From the NCBI GenBank assembly GCA_023397675.1, contig JAEWTV010000129.1, positions 1 to 58,263 of the forward strand: DNA of 58,263 nucleotides, written 5' to 3'. Position 1 is the first letter of the stretch. Every line of letters begins with the position of its first letter. The DNA comes from Bacillota bacterium. GTDB lineage: Bacteria; Bacillota; Clostridia; Acetivibrionales; JANLFN01. The translations under genes were made by a program, and so were the position numbers. The notes under the pieces were generated by a model, which searched no databases, had not been told where the DNA came from, and saw only the letters and a program-made list of their open reading frames with translations. Below are positions 35,411 to 43,251 of this stretch, in pieces.

Positions 35411-35438
35411 AACGTCGGAAAACAACCGGCGTTTTTTT
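35411..35438 (+). terminator. Intrinsic terminator of merR gene
   Basis: 8-bp stem AACGTCGG / CCGGCGTT (one G-T pair) with a 7-nt loop followed by T6. Confidence 0.88.
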
Positions 35439-35524
35439 CTTTTAAAACAAATGTTTGGATAATGTTAAATAATATAATAAAATAATTATTAAAAGATATT
35501 TATTTTGCTATGGAGGCAGCAAAT

Positions 35525-36340
35525 TTGTATAATCTGTCACCGCTTTTTCAGCCCATTATCTCTAACCCTCATAGTACAAGAATTTATACCGAGGTATTAC
35601 CCTCAGATTTGCTGCGGCCTTATATAAGATGCTTTTGGGGTACACAAAACACTCAAAAAGTTTGCCAACATGACGATTATGCATATTCTTCAACTGTCAT
35701 TCCAGACATGTGCATGGATGTTATTTTTAGTATTGATTACTTATACAATAGTGTTCAATGCACTTTCTGCGGTATAAACGACAAGCCTTTTTTTTCAATT
35801 GAAAATCCTATGCTTTCAACCTTTGCAATACGTTTCAATTTCTGGGCGGTGAATATTTTCTCGGATACTCATCTTAAGGGTACACTAAATGCCTTAATTA
35901 ATGCGGAAGAACATTTTAGCGGCTTGTGCAGCTTTATGAAAAGACTTCTTATAAATAAAACTACAATACCTGAACGTATAGAAGAAACTGAAAAGTATTT
36001 GCTTAGTTACCTTAAAGAAAAAACAACAATTAATAATAACTTTATGAATTCGGTTTATAACATATTGACTTCAAGAGGTGTTTTATCAATAAATGATATA
36101 TGTGAAAGAAACGTTATAAGCCAGAGACAGCTTGAAAGAATATTTTTGGAATACGTAGGTGCCAATCCAAAGAAAGTGGCTGATCTTGTAAGGTTTCAAA
36201 ATGTATGGTGCGAAATGTATTATACAAGACAGAATATACACGATATAGTTTATAGATATAATTTTACAGACCAGTCTCATTTTATTAACAATTTTAAAAA
36301 ATATTTCGGCAAATCACCATTAAAAGCTATAGAAAAGTAA
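35525..36340 (+). CDS. AraC-family regulator with DUF6597-like N-terminal domain
   Basis: The protein is 271 residues. The N-terminal domain (about 20-140) has the LRPYIRCFWG and VIPDMCMDVIFSID motifs of the DUF6597-type sensor. The C-terminal AraC region (about 165-270) has LSINDICERNVISQRQLERIF, IHDIVYRYNFTDQSHFINNF and the KSPLKAIEK ending. The start is TTG 35525 because GGAGG (35512-35516) is 8 bases upstream; the ATG at 35510 would overlap its own ribosome binding site. The VOC-family gene follows 82 bases downstream and may be its target. Confidence 0.88.
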   Translation: MYNLSPLFQPIISNPHSTRIYTEVLPSDLLRPYIRCFWGTQNTQKVCQHDDYAYSSTVIPDMCMDVIFSIDYLYNSVQCTFCGINDKPFFSIENPMLSTFAIRFNFWAVNIFSDTHLKGTLNALINAEEHFSGLCSFMKRLLINKTTIPERIEETEKYLLSYLKEKTTINNNFMNSVYNILTSRGVLSINDICERNVISQRQLERIFLEYVGANPKKVADLVRFQNVWCEMYYTRQNIHDIVYRYNFTDQSHFINNFKKYFGKSPLKAIEK

Positions 36341-36422
36341 TGTCGGTTTTTTACAATACATAATTAAATCTTGATGCTAAACTAAATATAAATGATTTAT
36401 AAAGATTAAAGGAGGGATTAAC

Positions 36423-36785
36423 ATGATTAAGAATATGGAATGCATTAATCTATATTCCAAGGACCATGTCAGTTTATTCAAGTTTTACAGTGAGAAACTT
36501 GGTATCCCGGTTCAGTTTGAGGGGTTTGGAAATTATGATGGCGTAAAATTGGGCTTTGGAAGATATGACATGGGTATTACAATCTGGGATGAAAACAAGT
36601 GGGGAAGTGCAGCTTCGGGGCAGGTATGCCTGGTTCTTTATTGTGAAAACCTGGACACTGAGTACCAGGATTTAAAGAATAAGGGGGTAGACCTTCAGCC
36701 TCCTATAAATATGGAGTGGGGAAGGGAACTGGTTGTTAAGGATCCTATTGGAAATGTAATAACCTTGGTGGAACAGCAATATTAA
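36423..36785 (+). CDS. VOC-family (glyoxalase/bleomycin-resistance fold) protein
   Basis: This 120-residue protein consists of a single VOC fold of two beta-alpha-beta-beta-beta repeats: CINLYSKDHVSLFKFYSEKL at the start, GVKLGFGRYDMGI, and the closing VVKDPIGNVITLVEQQ. Members bind metals or sequester antibiotics; the role here is unknown. AGGAGG precedes the ATG. Probably controlled by the preceding AraC protein, by proximity only. Confidence 0.88.
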   Translation: MIKNMECINLYSKDHVSLFKFYSEKLGIPVQFEGFGNYDGVKLGFGRYDMGITIWDENKWGSAASGQVCLVLYCENLDTEYQDLKNKGVDLQPPINMEWGRELVVKDPIGNVITLVEQQY

Positions 36786-36799
36786 AAGCATTTGTTGAG

Positions 36800-36831
36800 A
36801 ATCCGTATCTGCATAAGATACGGATTTTTTT
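36800..36831 (+). terminator. Intrinsic terminator of VOC gene
   Basis: 10-bp perfect stem AATCCGTATC / GATACGGATT with a 7-nt loop followed by a T-run. Confidence 0.92.
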
Positions 36832-36863
36832 ATATGAATAAATAAATTTAATTATTTCTTTTA

Positions 36864-36920
36864 TTGACAGGAGATAGCTGTATATATATAATGAGTATAT
36901 ACTCAATGAGCAATTACTCA
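36864..36920 (+). promoter_or_regulatory. Consensus promoter with tandem TetR operators
   Basis: TTGACA (36864-36869), 17 bases, TATAAT (36887-36892): a full sigma-A consensus. The perfect palindrome TGAGTATATACTCA (36892-36905) overlaps the -10 end, and TGAGCAATTACTCA (36907-36920, one imperfect pair) follows directly. The regulator encoded 20 bases downstream should bind both and block the start site. Confidence 0.85.
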
Positions 36921-36939
36921 ATAGGATGGAGCCTCGTAC

Positions 36940-37536
36940 ATGTCTGAAACTCAAAGACAAAAGCAAAAAGAAGCAACAAGAAAACACTTAATTGAAACTG
37001 CTAGAAATCAATATGCTGAATATGGGTTTTCCAAGGTAAGAACGTTGGACATAGCAAAAGCTGCAAATGTATCACATGGTTCTATTTTCGTCCATTTCGG
37101 GACTCAGGAAGAACTTATTGAAGCGGTAATTAATGAATTCGGTGCTAAGATCAACTGCCGTTTGCACGAACTTGCGGAATCAAAAAGCAGTGTCAACGAA
37201 GTGATGCAAGCCCATCTGGACGGCTTGACTGAATTTGAGGACTTCTATACAAGACTTGTAGAAGAAAAGGCGCTTCTCTCAAAAAATGCACAACACACAT
37301 TTGTCATGATTCAGTCGACTATTTCATTCCACTTAAGCCAGGCAATCGAGAGAGATATCAGTAAGGGCCACATTAAAAAACTCCCTGTACATATGGTGTT
37401 CAACGGCTGGATCGGACTGATACACTATTATCTGGCAAACAGAGATCTTTTTTCACCGGACGGTTCTGTATTGAAACGGTATGGAAAGGACTTGTTAAAC
37501 TATTATACGGAACTTATCAAAACTTATGATAAATGA
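36940..37536 (+). CDS. TetR-family transcriptional repressor
   Basis: The protein is 198 residues. The N-terminal helix-turn-helix (about 10-60) reads TRKHLIETARNQYAEYGFSK, then IAKAANVSHGSIFVHFGTQEELI, a canonical TetR start. The C-terminal ligand domain is all-helical and unassigned. Tandem palindromes overlapping its own promoter indicate autorepression, so the downstream small-protein genes (TfoX_C, DUF3795, zinc ribbon) are probably induced with it. The ligand is unknown. Confidence 0.95.
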   Translation: MSETQRQKQKEATRKHLIETARNQYAEYGFSKVRTLDIAKAANVSHGSIFVHFGTQEELIEAVINEFGAKINCRLHELAESKSSVNEVMQAHLDGLTEFEDFYTRLVEEKALLSKNAQHTFVMIQSTISFHLSQAIERDISKGHIKKLPVHMVFNGWIGLIHYYLANRDLFSPDGSVLKRYGKDLLNYYTELIKTYDK

Positions 37537-37587
37537 ACCCCAATAAGCTTTTAAATTAACGTTTTCAATAAACGGAGGGATAGTACT

Positions 37588-37842
37588 ATGGGCGAATTGT
37601 CAGCACTTCCTAATATCGGAAAGGTTGTTGAACAGCAACTTAATGAGGTTGGAATCAAAACAGCAAAACAATTAATTGAGGTTGGAAGCAAGCAAGCCTG
37701 GCTGAGAATAAAGAGCATTGATAATTCTTCTTGTATAAATAAGTTATATGGTTTGGAAGGAGCCATACAGGGAATTAGGTGGCATAACCTCCCTGAAGAA
37801 ATAAAAGTAGAGTTAAAAGAGTTTTATATTACTTTTAAATAA
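37588..37842 (+). CDS. TfoX C-terminal domain protein
   Basis: This 84-residue protein is a free-standing TfoX/Sxy C-terminal domain, with helix-hairpin-helix character: LSALPNIGKVVEQQLNEVGI, then LYGLEGAIQGIRWHNLPEE. In gammaproteobacteria the domain is fused to the competence regulator; in Firmicutes it often occurs alone with unknown role. The HhH-like core suggests nucleic acid contact. CGGAGG precedes the ATG. Second gene of the TetR unit. Confidence 0.88.
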   Translation: MGELSALPNIGKVVEQQLNEVGIKTAKQLIEVGSKQAWLRIKSIDNSSCINKLYGLEGAIQGIRWHNLPEEIKVELKEFYITFK

Positions 37843-37864
37843 TTCGTGATGTGGAGGAATAAGG

Positions 37865-38128
37865 ATGTTTGAATCAAGATGCGGTGTATGCTGTAATAGT
37901 TGTGAACGTAAGGAAAAAGTAAACTGCAGTGGATGTATCAATATGTCTGCCCCCTTTTGGGGAGGAAGCTGTGAAGTTAAGAATTGCTGTGAAAGCAAAG
38001 GGCATAATCACTGCGGAGAATGCAAGTTATTTCCATGTGATGTATTAAGTAATATGGGGGTTGAACAAGGCTATGATCCATTACCCAAAATTGAACAATG
38101 TAAAAAATGGGCCAAAGAATGCTTATAG
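37865..38128 (+). CDS. DUF3795 cysteine-rich protein
   Basis: This 87-residue protein with 15 cysteines matches DUF3795: SRCGVCCNSCERKEKVNCSG, then CEVKNCCESKGHNHCGECKLFPC. The cysteines come in CxxC, CC and CxxxxC spacings and suggest binding of zinc or an iron-sulfur cluster. Role unknown. TGGAGGAAT precedes the ATG, 22 bases after the TfoX_C stop, consistent with one transcript. Confidence 0.87.
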   Translation: MFESRCGVCCNSCERKEKVNCSGCINMSAPFWGGSCEVKNCCESKGHNHCGECKLFPCDVLSNMGVEQGYDPLPKIEQCKKWAKECL

Positions 38129-38147
38129 TTGAAATGGAGGAAATACG

Positions 38148-38381
38148 ATGAAAACTTGTATTGCTTGTGGAATGCCCATGACAAAGCCAAATGATTTCGC
38201 AATGGGAGATGAAAACAGGGATTACTGTATACACTGCTCGCGTCCTGACGGGTTAATGCAGTCATACGATGAAAAACTTGAATCCCTTTCAACCTTTATT
38301 GTCAAAACACAAGGCCTGGACAAAACTGCAGCAAGGGATGCTGCAAAATTTATGATGTCCAAGCTTCCTGCATGGAAATAA
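38148..38381 (+). CDS. Small putative zinc-ribbon protein
   Basis: This 77-residue protein has four cysteines in two pairs: CIACGMPMTKPNDF (CxxC) and YCIHCSRPDG (CxxC), with a C-terminal helical tail (LDKTAARDAAKFMMSKLP). It matches the putative zinc ribbon family (PF12674-like). Likely cytoplasmic, function unknown. TGGAGGAAATACG precedes the ATG, 19 bases after the DUF3795 stop. Confidence 0.85.
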   Translation: MKTCIACGMPMTKPNDFAMGDENRDYCIHCSRPDGLMQSYDEKLESLSTFIVKTQGLDKTAARDAAKFMMSKLPAWK

Positions 38382-38483
38382 GTTTATGATTATTGTAAGA
38401 ATATCAGCATGTTAAATATAAATTATTCACAGCATTTTAAGAATAATAAATACACCAATATACACTGTTTTGTGAGGTATAAT

Positions 38484-39317
38484 ATGAAAATAGTTATTTC
38501 GTACATATCCCCAAATGGGACAACAAGGTCAATAAGTAAAGAAATTGGTAGCCTTTTTATAAACTCTGGTCATGAGGTTTTACAGTTTGACATAGGAAGA
38601 AATGATAACAGAGATTATTCTCAAATTGACTGGAGTATTTATAAAGATGCTGACTTGGTAGGCATCGGAAGCCCTGTTTATCATTTATCCATATTTGATT
38701 CAATGCGTGAGTACCTTGAAATTGCTCTCCCCAAAATATATACTCAAAATCCAAAAATAAAAGCTTTTATATTTATTACCTACGCAGGAATTACTTCAGG
38801 CAGGGCCTTGTTTAATACATCTTTGCTGTTGAAAAAAAATAACATAGGGGTGGTAGGAGCACTAAAATTGAAAGCACCACATTTTTGGAACTCCAATTAC
38901 TATCCGGAAGCTAATTCACTAGAACTTATTAAAGGTTTTTATAATGGACTATGCAAAAAGGATTTTAATATAATTCCTTGGGAAAAAATTAAAAAAATAT
39001 TCTCATTAAGGAAAACCAAAGTAAAGTTAATATATCCGCTTGCAGGAATTATTGGATCTAGAAGAAAACTGCCTATTAATTTTTTAGAGACAAAATGTAT
39101 TAAATGCAAAAAATGTTCAAATGAATGCCCGGTTAATGCTATTAGTATAAAAGAATATGCAGTCAGAGATTTGTCAAAGTGTGCATACTGCTATCACTGT
39201 ACCTGGATATGCCCGAAAAATGCTATCGAGTTTGATGTTGAAAAAATAAAAAGTTTAGTCAACCTAAACAAGAGAATTGTAGGAGACGAAGAGCCCCAGA
39301 ATGAAATATTTGTTTAG
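38484..39317 (+). CDS. EFR1-family flavodoxin-ferredoxin fusion
   Basis: This 277-residue fusion has an N-terminal flavodoxin-like domain (1-about 160, IVISYISPNGTTRSISKEI, VGIGSPVYHL) and a C-terminal pair of [4Fe-4S] motifs, CIKCKKCSNECP and CAYCYHCTWICP. EFR1 proteins are thought to pass electrons to unknown partners, sometimes radical SAM enzymes. The start is ATG 38484, giving the flavodoxin N-terminus with GTGAGGT upstream; an in-frame ATG at 38409 lacks a site. It may be co-transcribed with the TetR unit (about 100 bases after the zinc-ribbon gene). Confidence 0.9.
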   Translation: MKIVISYISPNGTTRSISKEIGSLFINSGHEVLQFDIGRNDNRDYSQIDWSIYKDADLVGIGSPVYHLSIFDSMREYLEIALPKIYTQNPKIKAFIFITYAGITSGRALFNTSLLLKKNNIGVVGALKLKAPHFWNSNYYPEANSLELIKGFYNGLCKKDFNIIPWEKIKKIFSLRKTKVKLIYPLAGIIGSRRKLPINFLETKCIKCKKCSNECPVNAISIKEYAVRDLSKCAYCYHCTWICPKNAIEFDVEKIKSLVNLNKRIVGDEEPQNEIFV

Positions 39318-39441
39318 AACAAATCAGGCCAAGTATTTAACCTTATAGTTTTTTCAAAGACTTTGTTCATCTATTAATCACTTTTTCATATCACGTCATA
39401 TTATGATAATAAAAGAATTATGTTAACTGTGGGTGATATGA

Positions 39442-40380
39442 ATGAGTATCTACATTCCAACCAATATGCAGGAGTGGGAGAATTTTATTAAATCAAACCT
39501 GAAAAAATATAATGACAACAATGATGGGAAAGAAATCAAAAACAGTAATGATAACAATGTAATCAACACACCGGTGAAAAGTGTTCAACAATACCTCCGC
39601 ATAGTAGAACAGATTTATAAAAATATTCAGAATAATTCAACTCCTGGTGTTTCAAAACAGTTTAAAAACTTATTATGGTACAGGGGTCTTGCATCTTTAG
39701 ACTATGATTTAAAGCCTTCAATAAGCAGGGGAGGGCTAAACTCAGATTATGAAGTGATTTATTTATCCAAATTCAAGTCAATGGCAATACCATATGTAGA
39801 AAAACTCCCCGGATACCTGTTGAATGAAGGAACACCATCATACTGGGGCTGGCTTTTTTTAATGCAGCATTATGGTTTGCCGACAAGATTGTTGGATTGG
39901 TCCACAAATGCACTTGTTGGGCTCTTATTTGCTACACACGACAGGAATGCTGAACAGCGGAAATTCGATGCGGTTGTATGGCTGCTTAATCCTGTTAAAT
40001 GGAATTCAACATTTCAGTTATATGATTTTCTTCCGACGGGTTATATCCCAAATGTAGCTGAAAATGTGGTTTATGAACAGTTTGAACCAGAATCAGTTTC
40101 AACTGACAAAAAGCCTCTGGCAGCAATAGGCCCGCTTAACAGCACACGTATTGTTGCCCAGCAGGGAACCTTTACGATTTATCCTCATACAAAGGATTTG
40201 ATTTCCATGGATAGACTTCCGGGAGCAAGTGAGTCCATGTATAAAATACTAATAGATAATAATAGTACAGACAGTATAGTAAAAGAATTAACTTCTTATG
40301 GTATAACTTATGCATCATTGTTTCCTGAAATAGCCAGTATAGCTCAGCAAATCAAGGAAGAAGGGATTTTCAAGGCATAG
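39442..40380 (+). CDS. FRG-domain protein
   Basis: This 312-residue protein carries the FRG domain (named for Phe-Arg-Gly; here WYRG at 79-82) and QHYGLPTRLLDWSTNAL (142-158), the family's defining block. The Asn/Lys-rich region 20-45 before it is probably disordered. FRG domains occur alone or near mobile elements and defence or toxin genes; no activity is established. GGGTGATATGA precedes the ATG. It has no evident partner gene and is closed by a terminator. Confidence 0.88.
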   Translation: MSIYIPTNMQEWENFIKSNLKKYNDNNDGKEIKNSNDNNVINTPVKSVQQYLRIVEQIYKNIQNNSTPGVSKQFKNLLWYRGLASLDYDLKPSISRGGLNSDYEVIYLSKFKSMAIPYVEKLPGYLLNEGTPSYWGWLFLMQHYGLPTRLLDWSTNALVGLLFATHDRNAEQRKFDAVVWLLNPVKWNSTFQLYDFLPTGYIPNVAENVVYEQFEPESVSTDKKPLAAIGPLNSTRIVAQQGTFTIYPHTKDLISMDRLPGASESMYKILIDNNSTDSIVKELTSYGITYASLFPEIASIAQQIKEEGIFKA

Positions 40381-40414
40381 CATAAAAGAAAGGGGCATTA
40401 GTAAACTAAATTTT

Positions 40415-40467
40415 AATGCACTCCAAATGCCAGATATAATCTGGTGTTTGGGAGGTGCATTTTTTAT
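40415..40467 (+). terminator. Intrinsic terminator of FRG gene
   Basis: Long interrupted stem beginning AATGCAC and ending GTGCATT, with inner GCCAGA/TCTGGT, followed by T6. Confidence 0.85.
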
Positions 40468-40575
40468 TTGAGAGTTTATATCAGATAGAATTATAGTGAG
40501 GTTGTTTTTTAAATATTTTTATAGGATAATGTTGGTAGATATGAACAAATTAATATTTTACAAAGGGGAAAATCC

Positions 40576-41526
40576 ATGTTTCTTAGCAGGGTTCAGGTGT
40601 TTATCATAACAATGGCATTATTCATTTTTTTACCTGTCTTGATATTGTTAGGACTTTTTTACCTTGGAAAAGGCTCGATTTTTGGTGCTGTGTTATTTAT
40701 TGTTTTATCTGGCAATCTGCTATTTTTACTATTTAAAGCTGGACCATGGGAATTCACATGGTTTTATCTAAAGCACATAATATTCCTTGCATATTTAGCA
40801 GTGTCAGGACTTACAATGGTATTTAACGATAATGCGAATTTTGTTCTGAATTCAGGAGAGTACATGGTTTGTGCTGCTATAGCTGTTACATTGTTTTTTA
40901 ATATAAATGCTGCCAGGGCTTTAAAAAGGCCTGCAAAGTGCCTGAATCTTGAATTTCCATTTGAAAATGGAAGGTACCTTGTAACAGACGGTGGAGATGG
41001 GAGTATAAGTTCACTTATTAATTATCATAACAAAGCACAGGTGCACAAGATAGGAAATTCCAATTCATCCATGAGATTTGCTACAGATATTGTAAAGCTT
41101 GGAAAAACAGGTTTTACCGTAAGCAGCCATCTTACCGATAAAAACGAAAGCTATGCTATTTATAATGAAAAAGTATATAGCCCTTGTGATGCAGTAGTTG
41201 TAGAGGTAGTTGACAGTATTGAAAACAACATTCCTTTCAGCAGAAATTTTCCATACAATGTAGGAAACCATGTGGTACTTAAAAAAGATAATAATTACAT
41301 TGTTATGGGACATCTTAACAAAAATAGTATCACAGTTAAAGAAGGAGATACTCTCAGAACTCATCAATTATTGGGGCTGATAGGCAATTCAGGGTTAACT
41401 CCAAGACCTCATTTGCATATGCAGGTTTCAGAAGCAGAAGATGGCTTTTTCTGGGCGGGAAGGGGAGTACCAATATCATTCAGCAATTTACCTTACCCAG
41501 TCAAAAATGCTGTTCTAAAGGTTTAG
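40576..41526 (+). CDS. Membrane protein with M23 (LytM) peptidase-like domain
   Basis: This 316-residue protein has four membrane helices in the first 120 residues, then an M23 fold. GHLNKNS, GNSGLTPRPHLHMQV and VGNHVVL are present, including the HLH zinc motif. The usual first zinc ligand (His in HxxxD) reads RFATD here, as in related Firmicute membrane proteins with an altered first motif, so endopeptidase activity on cell wall is uncertain. GGGGAA precedes the ATG. A HEAT-like gene follows 70 bases later. Confidence 0.85.
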   Translation: MFLSRVQVFIITMALFIFLPVLILLGLFYLGKGSIFGAVLFIVLSGNLLFLLFKAGPWEFTWFYLKHIIFLAYLAVSGLTMVFNDNANFVLNSGEYMVCAAIAVTLFFNINAARALKRPAKCLNLEFPFENGRYLVTDGGDGSISSLINYHNKAQVHKIGNSNSSMRFATDIVKLGKTGFTVSSHLTDKNESYAIYNEKVYSPCDAVVVEVVDSIENNIPFSRNFPYNVGNHVVLKKDNNYIVMGHLNKNSITVKEGDTLRTHQLLGLIGNSGLTPRPHLHMQVSEAEDGFFWAGRGVPISFSNLPYPVKNAVLKV

Positions 41527-41596
41527 AAAATATGACATATAGATGTCATATTGAAGTTATATGATTATTATAGAAAAGTAAGGAAAGGATGATGGT

Positions 41597-42205
41597 ATGA
41601 TAAGTATCGAAAGCCTGATGTCGATAAGTAAGGAAGAAATTCCGGATGTAGCACGGACTCTGAAAGCAGAGGATATTAAGCTGCTGGCAGATCTTTTATC
41701 TGAAAAGGACGATAAAATAAGGTATAATGCATTACTGCTACTGCAGAGCAGATCATCGCTTTCTCTTGACGTATATCCGTTTTGGGATTTGTTTGTTGAA
41801 AAGCTTTCAAATGATAACTCATATCAACGAAGTATCGGTGTTATGCTTATTTCTGAAAACGTGAAATGGGATAGTGAAAACAAAATTGACAAAGCTTTGG
41901 ATAAGTATTTTGTACTTTTGAACGATGAAAAGCCCATTACAGTAAGGCAATGTATTCAGGCCTTGAAGAACATTGTTACTTACAAAAAGCACCTTCATAA
42001 AAAGATATCAGATGCTTTAATGTCTGTTGATATATCAGCTGTCAAGGAAACAATGAGAAAAACGACCTTGACCGACATCCTTACTATTCTTGCACAAATA
42101 AGGAAAGATGGAACTACAGATGAAATTGAAAGCTATATTTTTAGTGCGCTTTCAGGCGGAGTACTGGATAAAAAAGCTATAAAACAAATAGAATCATTAC
42201 TTTAA
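41597..42205 (+). CDS. HEAT-repeat-like helical protein
   Basis: This 202-residue, entirely helical protein has repeating paired-helix units (LLADLLSEKDDKIRYNALLL, RSIGVMLISENVKWD, VRQCIQALKNIVTYKKHLHK) that resemble HEAT/ARM or DNA-glycosylase-AlkD-like repeats. It has no signal peptide, membrane segment or catalytic motif. Such proteins usually scaffold protein contacts. No firm family assignment. AAGGAAAGGATG lies upstream of the ATG. Confidence 0.7.
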   Translation: MISIESLMSISKEEIPDVARTLKAEDIKLLADLLSEKDDKIRYNALLLLQSRSSLSLDVYPFWDLFVEKLSNDNSYQRSIGVMLISENVKWDSENKIDKALDKYFVLLNDEKPITVRQCIQALKNIVTYKKHLHKKISDALMSVDISAVKETMRKTTLTDILTILAQIRKDGTTDEIESYIFSALSGGVLDKKAIKQIESLL

Positions 42206-42291
42206 ATTTATGTACAGGATAGGCCTTGGGGCCATATCCTTTTTTAATGTAATATCGCGAAATAGCATTATCCTTTGATGATTTCGCTGAA

Positions 42292-42522
42292 TTAAATAAA
42301 ATCTGCAGATCTGATTGAATCACAGATGTCTTTTGAATGATGATGGTGATGATGGTGATGATGACTTCCAAGTATCGGTGACCTTAATATAATGCATATT
42401 CCGCCTGGTGAGGTCAGTTCTAAAACATTCAGTATATTAATAGTAGCCCCAGCCGGGATAAAAACCCTTTTTATTGTACCAGGTAACTGAGGACATGGTG
42501 AGTGACCGCCGCGCTGTGACAT
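42292..42522 (-). CDS. Small protein with nine consecutive histidines
   Basis: This 76-residue protein begins MSQRGGHSPCPQLPGTIKRV, continues as a hydrophobic-rich beta-like core (IPAGATINILNVLELTSPGG), and then carries SHHHHHHHHHSKD at about residues 53-65. AGGAGG seven to eight bases before ATG 42522 makes it a real gene. A histidine run of this length suggests metal (Ni, Zn, Cu) or surface binding. CATAAAAT upstream on the minus strand resembles a mother-cell sporulation -10, a weak hint. Function unknown. Confidence 0.75.
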   Translation of the reverse strand: MSQRGGHSPCPQLPGTIKRVFIPAGATINILNVLELTSPGGICIILRSPILGSHHHHHHHHHSKDICDSIRSADFI

Positions 42523-42654
42523 TGGTTTTACCTCCTATAGTTTTATGTAATACATTTTATGCAGGAGTGTATATTAGTGTTAACATAAAAGGTTTCATAT
42601 TTCTTATGTGTATGATTGATATAATACAAGTTTTAAAAATAGAATAATCAAATA

Positions 42655-42686
42655 CTATAAAAAAGAGCTGGATATACCAACTCTTT
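42655..42686 (-). terminator. Intrinsic terminator of 42712-43071 gene
   Basis: Minus strand: AAAGAGTTGG / CCAGCTCTTT (one G-T pair) with a 5-nt loop and a T-run. Confidence 0.88.
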
Positions 42687-42711
42687 AAGAGATCAAAAAA
42701 TTAAGTAAGTT

Positions 42712-43071
42712 TTAGCCCTTTTGAGCTTTAATCATATTATCCATTAATCTCAGAAAAAACATTGAGCCATCAATGTAGGGCTTAAGAACTTCAAGTGATA
42801 TTTGGCTGTCAAGACTTGGAAGGTTTAATCTTGTTAACAAATCATCCATATTGTTTATTCCAAAAACTTTCAAATAGGATTTGATAGTTTCAGGTGCAAG
42901 TGTTAGATTAATAACCCTATCGTTTCCTGTTAAGGTTTTAGCAGCGGCAACTTTACTGTCCAAGCCTGCCAATGTGCCTTGTTTGCATCCCAAACCAAGA
43001 CTTCTATAATCTATATTTTTGTAATAGGCAATACGTTTAGCACTTTCATCAAGCAATTCTCTATAAGTCAT
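42712..43071 (-). CDS. Hypothetical 119-residue helical protein
   Basis: I do not recognise it. It is soluble, mostly helical, beginning MTYRELLDESAKRIAYYKNI, with KQGTLAGLDSKVAAAKTLTG in the middle and a C-terminal helix ending MIKAQKG. It has a single cysteine, no signal peptide and no membrane segment. A strong AAAGGAGGTG lies upstream of ATG 43071; an in-frame ATG at 43089 would precede that site. It has its own terminator, so it is a single-gene unit. Confidence 0.75.
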   Translation of the reverse strand: MTYRELLDESAKRIAYYKNIDYRSLGLGCKQGTLAGLDSKVAAAKTLTGNDRVINLTLAPETIKSYLKVFGINNMDDLLTRLNLPSLDSQISLEVLKPYIDGSMFFLRLMDNMIKAQKG

Positions 43072-43251
43072 TAAAACACCTCCTTTCAAGGTTAATAATG
43101 AAAATTTCTATTCCTCTATATAATATGCATTAGTTTAAATCCTGTTAACATAATAGAAAGGAATTGATCATTATTGTAAATCTTTATTATAAATAGGCAT
43201 GTAACCATGATAATTTCACTTAGGGGACTATATAATAGTAGTAAATGAATA

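Noticed and set aside
42330..42362. Engineered poly-histidine tag
   Set aside because: The tract is inside a native frame with its own AGGAGG and unrelated flanks; no vector sequence is present.
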